This document shows, piece by piece, positions 57,837 to 64,000 of a DNA stretch of 64,000 bases (position 1 is the stretch's first letter; every line of letters starts with the position of its first letter). The DNA comes from Caulobacter sp. BP25 (GTDB lineage: Bacteria > Pseudomonadota > Alphaproteobacteria > Caulobacterales > Caulobacteraceae): positions 173,655-237,654 of the forward strand of contig NZ_PEGH01000009.1 in NCBI RefSeq assembly GCF_002737755.1, written 5' to 3'. The position numbers were made by a program, and so were the translations under genes. The notes under the pieces are model-generated. The model did no database searches. It was not told the DNA's origin and was given only the letters and a program-made list of their open reading frames with translations.

Positions 57837-59366
57837 TTAGGCCGCCTCGGTCTCGGCCTCGTCCTCGCCGCCCAGCAGGGCGCTGAGGACGACGGCCAGG
57901 CGTTCCGGCTTGATCGGTTTTTCGACGACCTCCTGCATGCCGGCGGCCAGATAGGTCTGGACGTCCAGGGGGTCGGCGTTGGCGGTCAGGGCGACGATGG
58001 GCGTATGGCCGACCCGTCCGCCCATCTCGCGAATGGCGCGGGTGGCGGCCACCCCGTCCATGCGCGGCATCTTGATATCCATCAGGATCAGGTCGAAGCG
58101 ACCGCCGCGCGCCATCTCGATGGCTTCCACGCCATCGACGGCCTGTTCGGAGGTGCAGTCGAACATGTCGCACAGCGCCTCGGCGACCATGCGGTTGGTG
58201 GCGTTGTCGTCGACGATCAGGATGTGGGCGGCGCGCGAGGAGACGGTCGGCTCGCTGTCCTGAGCTTCGACCGTGGCGGCCGGACGGGCGATCAACGAGA
58301 AGCCGGCGGTGACGCCAGCGCCGCGATTGGCCTCTGCGTGCAGCGGCGCGCCCATGGCCCGCATGATGCGCCGGGCCAGGGCCAGGCCCAGACTCAGGGC
58401 GATCTCGCTGCGGTCCTGCAGGGGGTGCTGGCTCATCGGGCCGGCCAGCCGCGCCAGGCGCGCTTCGGCGTCGTGACCGGCGGTATTGTCGCGCACCTGG
58501 GCGTCCAGGCGCACCAGGTCGCCCTCGGGGCGTGCGGTCAGGCGGACCTCGATCATGCCGCGGCCCGCAGCCAGGGCGTTCTCGACCAGGATGTCTAGCA
58601 CCTGCATCAGGCGCTCGCCGTCGATCTCGACCCCGCATTCCGGATCCCCGTCGTAGGAGACCAGCAGGGTCGATCCGCTGTCCTGCGCACGGGCGGCCCA
58701 GCGGGCCTCTACGGCGTCGGCCAGGTCGCGCAGCCGAATCGGCGCGGTCTTGAAGACCAGTTGGCCCTGGGCCGAGCGGTGCAGGTCGATCGCTCGGCCG
58801 ACCGTCTCGCTCATGTCGCGGCTGGTGTCGCCGATCGCGCGGACGAAGGCTGCAGCGTCGGGGGTCAGGCGCTGCTGCTCCAGCCGCGCGGTGATGGCCA
58901 GCACCCCGTCCAGGTGGTCGCCGATATCCATGGCCATGCGCTCGATCAGGGCCCGGGCGTCGCGCGCCTCGTTCAGGCGGCGCTGGTGGACGCTGAGCAG
59001 CGAGTTGAGGCCGCCGATCCCGACATAGCGGCCGGCCGCGTCGATCGCGACATAGCCGGTGCGGAACACGGGTTGAGCGCTGTCACGCAGCGAGATCACG
59101 AAGGCGTTGGCGTCGCTGTCGGCCGGGATGACGCGCGGAGTGGTGTCCATCACGTCGGCGATGGATTTGTCGGCGAGGCTGTCGCCCGCGACCTTCATCA
59201 TGCCCTGCAGGACGTCGCGATAGACCGCGCCGACCGGGCGCTCGTCCTGGACGACCGCGATGCAGGCCGCTGTCGGATCGGCGTCGAACATCGCCGCGAC
59301 CTCGGCGCACGGCGCGTCGGGCGCGACGGGCGCGCGCCTTTCGATCAGACGTGAAAGCGTTTCCAT
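57837..59366 (-). CDS. CBS - histidine kinase-like - receiver hybrid protein
   Basis: 509 residues. A CBS-pair-like region (about 1-130), a dimerisation helix (LIERMAMDIGDHLDGVLAIT), an ATPase region with N-box VDILVENAL-type sequence and weakly kept G-boxes, then a receiver (HILIVDDNATNRMVAEALCD; phospho-Asp in LILMDIKMPRMDG; switch Lys in VEKPIKPE). The His box GDHLDGV lacks the usual E and P, so autophosphorylation is doubtful. Convergent with the AbgT gene. Confidence 0.85.
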   Translation of the reverse strand: METLSRLIERRAPVAPDAPCAEVAAMFDADPTAACIAVVQDERPVGAVYRDVLQGMMKVAGDSLADKSIADVMDTTPRVIPADSDANAFVISLRDSAQPVFRTGYVAIDAAGRYVGIGGLNSLLSVHQRRLNEARDARALIERMAMDIGDHLDGVLAITARLEQQRLTPDAAAFVRAIGDTSRDMSETVGRAIDLHRSAQGQLVFKTAPIRLRDLADAVEARWAARAQDSGSTLLVSYDGDPECGVEIDGERLMQVLDILVENALAAGRGMIEVRLTARPEGDLVRLDAQVRDNTAGHDAEARLARLAGPMSQHPLQDRSEIALSLGLALARRIMRAMGAPLHAEANRGAGVTAGFSLIARPAATVEAQDSEPTVSSRAAHILIVDDNATNRMVAEALCDMFDCTSEQAVDGVEAIEMARGGRFDLILMDIKMPRMDGVAATRAIREMGGRVGHTPIVALTANADPLDVQTYLAAGMQEVVEKPIKPERLAVVLSALLGGEDEAETEAA

Positions 59367-59486
59367 TCGGGACTTCGCCAGGACTTACAGGCGGGCAACT
59401 TGCCCTTTCCGGCCTTGCAGAGTCGTTAAGTCCGCCCCGCACCCGGTGTCGCGGGCGCCTTAAGGGGGCTTCCTGAAGAGAAAAAG

Positions 59487-59512
59487 AAGGCGGCGCCCGA
59501 GAGCGCCGCCTT
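59487..59512 (-). terminator. Terminator of the TonB receptor gene
   Basis: AAGGCGGCGC/GCGCCGCCTT, a 10-bp stem; on the minus strand it is followed by CTTTTTCTC. It lies 25 bp after the receptor stop. Confidence 0.88.
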
Positions 59513-59536
59513 GTCAGGTCCGGGGTTACGCTCTCG

Positions 59537-62350
59537 CTACCAGGACTTGGTGATGGCGATGCCGTAGAGGCGCGGCTCGCCGGTCAGCACGTTGGTGAAC
59601 AGGCCCGAGCTGTCGTCGGTGGTGTAGGCGTCGACGATAGGCAGCTTGTTGCCGATGTTCTTCACATAGGCGTCGATCGACAGGCCCCACTCGGGCTTCT
59701 CGACCTTCAGCGTGAGGTTGCCGTTGTCCCACGCCTTCAGGCGGTCGTACTCGGTGTTGTAAGCCCGTGCGTACTGCTTGCTCTGGCGGTAGTAGTCGCC
59801 GCGCAGCGTCGCAGACCAGCCGTCCGACAGCTCGAAGGTGTACTGAGCGCCGATCGAGGTGGTCCAATGCGGCGAGTTGGGCAGCTCGTTGCCCGACAGG
59901 TCCGCAGCGACGCCTTCGATCGAATAGCCTGAGCCATAGGTGTAGAGGCCTGTGGCGTTGGCCAGGAACGCGGCCGTGGCCGCTGGCAGGCCGGCGCCGC
60001 CGGCTGCGGCCGGCGCCGACAGGAACGCCTGGTAGGCGGCCGCTCCTGAGCAGGCCCAGGGCAGGGTGCCGCCGGCGCCCGCGCCCAGGATCGTCGCGAC
60101 GCCGGCGGTGGCCAGCACGCAGTTGGCGCCGACCGCCGACGAGTTCGGCCCCACCTTCACGACCGTGTAGGCCGAGTTGGACTGGGTCCGGTTCATTGTG
60201 TCGATCGAGGTGACGCCCTTGCCGATCTTGGTGTGCAGATAGCCGATGTTGGCGTTGAGCTTCAGGTTGCGGACCGGCGACCAGATCGATTCCAGCTCGA
60301 AGCCGTAGATCTTGGCGTCGACGTTCTCGTTGACCGAGGTCCGGTTGACGATCTTGGAGATCTGGTAGCCCTGGTAGTCGTACGAGAAGCCCGTCGCGTT
60401 CAAGAGCAGGCTGCCGCCCATCAGGGTGTTCTTGGTCCCCACCTCGAACGCGTTGACGAACTCCGGGTCGAAGGTCTGGCGGATGCCGACCGAGTCCGCC
60501 GGGACGCCCGGATTGATGCCGCCGCCCTTATAGCCCTTGGAGTAGAAGGCGTAGAGCAGGGTGTCGTCGGTGAAGCCTAGGCGGGCCTTGTAGTCGAAGC
60601 CGATCCGGCCAGTCGTCTCGGTGAAGCGGGCGCGTTGGTCCGGATTGGTCGGGTTCAGCGTCAGGCCGTAGCCGGCCGCCAGCAGCACGGTCGAGTAGTT
60701 CTTGACCGCCTTCTTGTCGCGGGTCTGGCGCAGGCCCAGGGTGAACTTCAGGTCCTCGTTGATCTGGTAGTAGACCTCGCCGAACAGGGCGTCGGAGACC
60801 AGGGTGTAGGGCGTGCGGTTCAGATAGTAGTTGTGCCCCTCGCCGGTCGGGTCGGCGGCCGTGTCGATGCCGATGCAGCGGGCAGTGGTCGCCGGATTGC
60901 AGTTGGGATTGCCGGTGTTGGAGAAGTTCAGCGCCAGCGACGACAGGGTCAGCGAATTGCCGATCACGTAGTAGTCGGTCAGCGTCCGATAGGTGAAGTG
61001 AATGCCTCCGACGTTGAAGTTGATCGGCCCGTCGAAGGCTGACTGCAGGCGCAGTTCCTGGCTGAACTGCTCAGCGGTCGCGGACGATACGTCGATGGTG
61101 GTAAACTTGTCGGTGTTGCCCACCTGCGGGTCGTTGAAGAAGCCGCCCGGCGTGAAGGGCGTGCTGTTGAACGGCACCGGCGAGACGTTCCGGTTGTAGT
61201 CCTGCTTCGTATAGACCTTGCCCTTGCTGTAGGCGGTCATCGACGTGAAGGTCAGGGTGTCGGAGAGGTCATAGTTCAGGGTGAATTGGTAGACGTTCGA
61301 TGACGACTGGTAGAGCGGATCCAGCGCGGTCTCGATCTCGCGCAGGTTGGTCGAGGTGGTGTCGCCGGCGTTGGCGTCGCCGCCCGTGAAGCCGAAGATG
61401 TTGCCCAAGAGGCCCGTCAGGGTGCCCGAGGTGTTGACCGTGCCGTAGGCAGCCGGCGTGTACAGCGACGCCGAAACGCAGCCCTGCGTCAGGTAGCGGC
61501 GGGCCGCGCTGGTGGGTACGCCGCCGACCGTGGCCGGGCCGTTGTCCTTGGTGCAGAGCTGCTTGCCGGTGCGGGCGCGGCTGTCGTCCTCGATGAACCG
61601 CTCCCACAGGAAGTTGGTGCGCAGCTTTTCGGTCGGGTTGAACATGACCTGGACACGGGTCGAATAGAGGTCCCGGTCGTCCACCGTGTGGCCGTTGAAG
61701 GTGTTGGTGACGAAGCCGTCGCGCTTGAGCGTGGCGCCCGACAGGCGCACGGCCAGCTTGTCGCCGAAGATCGGCACATTGACCATGCCGCGCAGACGGA
61801 TGGCGTCATAGTTGCCGTATTCGGCGCGGACATTGGCCTCGAAAGCGTCGGTAGGCTTGGCGGTGATCACATTGACCACGCCGCCGGTGGCGTTGCGCCC
61901 ATAGAGGGTGCCTTGCGGACCGCGCAGCACTTCCACCCGCTCGACGTCGTAGAACTCGGCCTCGAACAGATTGCCCGACTGCATGGGGGCGTTGTTCATG
62001 TGAACGCCGACGCCCTGGTCGGCCGAGGCGCCGACGGCCTTGTAGCCGACGCCACGGATCTGGAAGTTGAAGCTGTTGGTGAAGTTGCCCTTGGCGAAGC
62101 TGACATTCGGAATGGCCAGCTGCAGGTTGGGACCGCCGTCGATCTTCTGCGCTTCCAGCGAGTCCTGGCTGAAGGCCGAGACCGCGATCGGCACATCCTG
62201 GAGCGCCTCCTCCCGCTTCTGGGCGGTGACGACCAGTTCCTCGATGACCGTTCCGCCCTGCTGGGCGAAAGCGGGGGCGGCGAGAGCTGAGAGCACGGCC
62301 GCCGAAGCGCCCATGACCAGCAGGCTCCGCGTACGCAGAGTTTGCGACAT
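59537..62350 (-). CDS. TonB-dependent outer-membrane receptor
   Basis: 937 residues from ATG 62350 (GGGAGG site). Signal peptide ends AAPAFAQ. The TonB box region is VIEELVVTAQKREE, then the plug (QDVPIAVSAFSQDSLEAQ, VEVLRGPQGTLYGRNATGG) and the 22-strand barrel ending in a C-terminal aromatic (ITKSW). It takes up a scarce ligand; the substrate is unknown. Own promoter and terminator. Confidence 0.95.
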   Translation of the reverse strand: MSQTLRTRSLLVMGASAAVLSALAAPAFAQQGGTVIEELVVTAQKREEALQDVPIAVSAFSQDSLEAQKIDGGPNLQLAIPNVSFAKGNFTNSFNFQIRGVGYKAVGASADQGVGVHMNNAPMQSGNLFEAEFYDVERVEVLRGPQGTLYGRNATGGVVNVITAKPTDAFEANVRAEYGNYDAIRLRGMVNVPIFGDKLAVRLSGATLKRDGFVTNTFNGHTVDDRDLYSTRVQVMFNPTEKLRTNFLWERFIEDDSRARTGKQLCTKDNGPATVGGVPTSAARRYLTQGCVSASLYTPAAYGTVNTSGTLTGLLGNIFGFTGGDANAGDTTSTNLREIETALDPLYQSSSNVYQFTLNYDLSDTLTFTSMTAYSKGKVYTKQDYNRNVSPVPFNSTPFTPGGFFNDPQVGNTDKFTTIDVSSATAEQFSQELRLQSAFDGPINFNVGGIHFTYRTLTDYYVIGNSLTLSSLALNFSNTGNPNCNPATTARCIGIDTAADPTGEGHNYYLNRTPYTLVSDALFGEVYYQINEDLKFTLGLRQTRDKKAVKNYSTVLLAAGYGLTLNPTNPDQRARFTETTGRIGFDYKARLGFTDDTLLYAFYSKGYKGGGINPGVPADSVGIRQTFDPEFVNAFEVGTKNTLMGGSLLLNATGFSYDYQGYQISKIVNRTSVNENVDAKIYGFELESIWSPVRNLKLNANIGYLHTKIGKGVTSIDTMNRTQSNSAYTVVKVGPNSSAVGANCVLATAGVATILGAGAGGTLPWACSGAAAYQAFLSAPAAAGGAGLPAATAAFLANATGLYTYGSGYSIEGVAADLSGNELPNSPHWTTSIGAQYTFELSDGWSATLRGDYYRQSKQYARAYNTEYDRLKAWDNGNLTLKVEKPEWGLSIDAYVKNIGNKLPIVDAYTTDDSSGLFTNVLTGEPRLYGIAITKSW

Positions 62351-62825
62351 TGAATTCCCTCCCAGACGCAAGCGGCGCCTTATGGGTGGGCCTGCCGCGT
62401 CGATGTTTCCTCGACGCCGTACTGTTTTTCACCACGCGGGCGTACGGCGAACCCATCGCAGCATTGCAAGATTGCATACTTGCGTTCTCTGACTGTCAAC
62501 TGGCGCAAAGGTAAGTGATCGGTGATAGGTTACGGCTTTTCACTTAAAATGCGACCTCATTGTCGCCAGGCGTACAAGTCAATCCAAAATTAGAAGATTG
62601 GGTTTGCCGCTTACGTAGCGGAAGTTTTGCCCATCTTCCGGATTTTGTCTCGCTATTCATGCGTGATTGCGTGACAGCGCTCTCAAGAATTCGACTCACT
62701 TCGTGAACTGAGTATCGACGGTTGGGCGCGTCTCCCAGGACGCTGGGCCGGCGCCGGTTCCGGCGAGCGCCTGGCTCGTGTAGAGGAGGGCGCATGTTCC
62801 CCTTCCCGAAAAGCGAGCGCCGCGC
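62351..62825. promoter_or_regulatory. Gene-free divergent region before TonB receptor and queC
   Basis: About 475 bp, with an AT-rich part. It holds the receptor promoter and a 15-bp palindrome CCGCTTACGTAGCGG (62607-62621) that could be an operator. No gene was found. Confidence 0.6.
62471..62499 (-). promoter_or_regulatory. Sigma-70-like promoter of the TonB receptor
   Basis: On the minus strand TTGACA (62499-62494), 17-bp spacer, TGCAAT (62476-62471). It gives a leader of about 110 nt to the ATG. Confidence 0.7.
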
Positions 62826-63560
62826 ATGAGCCCGCTAGAGCGCCCCTCCGCCGATCAAGCGGCCCTGGTCCTGTTCTCCGGCGGTCAGGACAGCAGCGTC
62901 TGCCTGGCCTGGGCGCTGGAGCGCTACGGCCGCGTCGAGACCGTCGGCTTCGACTACGGTCAGCGCCACGTGGTCGAGATGGAGGCGCGCCAGGCCGTGC
63001 GCCGCCAGATCGCCGCGCGCTTCCCCAGTGGGCCGACCGCCTGGGCGAAGACCACGTGCTGGACATCAGGAGCTTTGGCGCCGTCGCCCAGTCGGCCCTG
63101 ACCGCCGACCGCGCCATCGAGATGACCGGGCGGGGTCTGCCCTCGACCTTCGTGCCGGGCGCAACCTGGTGTTCCTGATCTACGCCGCCGCGCTCGCGGA
63201 CCGGCGGGGCGTCGACGCCCTGGTTGGCGGCATGTGCGAGACCGACTTCTCGGCTATCCCGACTGTCGCCGCGAGACGCTGGACGCCATGCAGAGCGCCC
63301 TGAACCTCGGCATGGATCGCAATTTCCGGGTCGAGACCCCGCTGATGTGGCTGACCAAGGCGCAGACCTGGGCGCTGTCCAAGAGCCTGGGCGGCGAGGA
63401 TCTGGTCCAACTGATCGTCGAGGAAAGCCACACCTGCTACCAGGGCGAACGCGGGACGCTGCATCCCTGGGGCTATGGCTGCGGCGTCTGCCCGGCCTGC
63501 GAGCTGCGCGAAAAGGGCTACGCCGAGTGGGATGGCGGCGGGGCGCGAGAGAGTCTTCCT
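62826..63560 (+). pseudogene. queC: queC (7-cyano-7-deazaguanine synthase) with three frameshifts
   Basis: The parts are all there: the ATP-loop [69 protein letters not shown], and the zinc Cys cluster [15 protein letters not shown]. They lie in successive frames, each needing one extra base near 63030, 63158 and 63252. QueC makes preQ0 for queuosine. The 3' limit is approximate because no stop follows in the final frame. Sequencing error at a contig edge or true decay are both possible. Confidence 0.85.
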
Positions 63561-63619
63561 TCTCCCTTGCGGAGAAGTCTGTGTAGAAGCGCGAAGCTGA
63601 CGGATGAGGGGTTGATAGA

Positions 63620-63696
63620 CGTGTCCGACCCCGCCGCGCGACCCCTCACCCGACCCACTGCGTGGGCCACCCTCTCCCGCAAGGGGAGAGGGCGCG
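63620..63696. repeat. Palindromic intergenic repeat between queC and queE
   Basis: CCCCTCACCCGACCCACTGC and CCACCCTCTCCCGCAAGGGG with GAGAGGG form the kind of CCCTC...GAGGG palindrome that is common between genes in Caulobacterales. It ends just before the queE start. Confidence 0.55.
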
Positions 63697-64000
63697 ATGA
63701 CCTACAGCGTCAAAGAGATCTTCCTGACCCTCCAAGGCGAAGGCGGCCAGGCGGGCAGCAAGGCGGCAGTGCTTCTGCCGTTTTCCTCCGGCTGCAATCT
63801 TTGGAAGCGGCCGCGAGCAGGATCGCGCCAAGGGTCTGCACCTGTCTGCGACAGCGACTTTCGTTGGGGATCGGACGGTGAGAACGGCGGTGGCCAAGTC
63901 GACGGCCGACGACCTGGCGGCCGCGGTCGAGGCCCAGTGGACCGGCGGTCCCGACGAACCGCCTGGTGGTCTGCACGGGCGGCGAACCCTTCCTGCAGCT
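63697..64000 (+). pseudogene. queE: queE (7-carboxy-7-deazaguanine synthase), 5' part, frameshifted
   Basis: Starts [20 protein letters not shown], the usual QueE opening. The following radical-SAM segment is disturbed: extra bases near 63770-63790 turn the expected Cys-containing loop into another frame before SGCNLW reappears. It runs off the window. Same pathway as queC. Confidence 0.7.

Noticed and set aside
1..64000. CRISPR array
   Set aside because: No regularly spaced repeats with unique spacers; the nine palindromes are kilobases apart.
1..64000. Insertion sequences or transposase genes
   Set aside because: No DDE transposase-like product and no terminal inverted repeats of IS type; the only recombinase is the phage serine integrase.

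Overview
The window is GC-rich alphaproteobacterial DNA, most likely from Caulobacter or a close relative. The evidence for this is a GTTC-N7-GTTC LexA box, an HWE histidine kinase, a large TonB-dependent receptor and the overall gene style. About 49.5 kb of it is one apparently complete lambda-like siphophage prophage. It sits between a tRNA-Met(CAU) gene (717-793) and a candidate attR near 50289-50309. Host genes flank it: the 3' end of a glycosyltransferase on the left, and about 13.7 kb of ordinary chromosome on the right.

Prophage layout. (1) 750-9405, leftward: a large serine recombinase whose last codons lie inside the tRNA, a run of small Cys-rich or hypothetical genes with start/stop overlaps, a Gp37/Gp68 (DUF5131) protein, small membrane proteins, an orphan ParB-like protein and a phage copy of a host XRE regulator. 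(2) 9406-10878: immunity region with an S24 (LexA/CI-type) repressor, a divergent Cro-like gene, a lone cargo gene (9646-10155) and a shared operator-like element in both control regions. (3) 11150-12545: three small leftward genes set against the rightward early direction. (4) 12632-18635, rightward: HTH proteins, an adenine methyltransferase, a CHC2/Toprim primase, an NTPase/helicase and a NusG-like protein. A 25-bp inverted repeat built of GGAACG iterons and an AT-rich patch mark a candidate replication origin between the last two. (5) 18636-19004: a hairpin-rich, gene-free leader before the late operon. (6) 19005-46400: terminase (GpA type), gpW, portal, S49 protease with an internal scaffold start, decoration protein, capsid, connectors, tail tube, tail chaperones joined by a -1 frameshift, tape measure, tail tip, fibres, holin-like proteins, M15 endolysin and overlapping spanins. 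(7) Cargo: a convergent pair, 42369-43439 and 43455-44471, inserted between fibre and lysis genes. (8) 46495-50001: an operon with a LexA box that ends in an SRAP (SOS-associated) protein, and a Dam-type methylase.

The host part on the right holds an exported glycerophosphodiesterase, an Lrp regulator coupled to an HWE kinase and divergent from a methionine gamma-lyase-like enzyme, PilZ, an XRE regulator, an AbgT transporter, a CBS-kinase-receiver hybrid, a TonB-dependent receptor, and queC/queE. The last two carry several single-base indels near the window edge.

The most informative signals beyond routine annotation are: an A AAA AAC slippery site with a 7-nt spacer and strong stem in the tail chaperone gene; the iteron hairpin next to the NusG-like gene; a 17-bp palindrome seen nine times in the prophage and not seen in the host flanks; the convergent cargo pair; and a LexA-controlled right-end operon.
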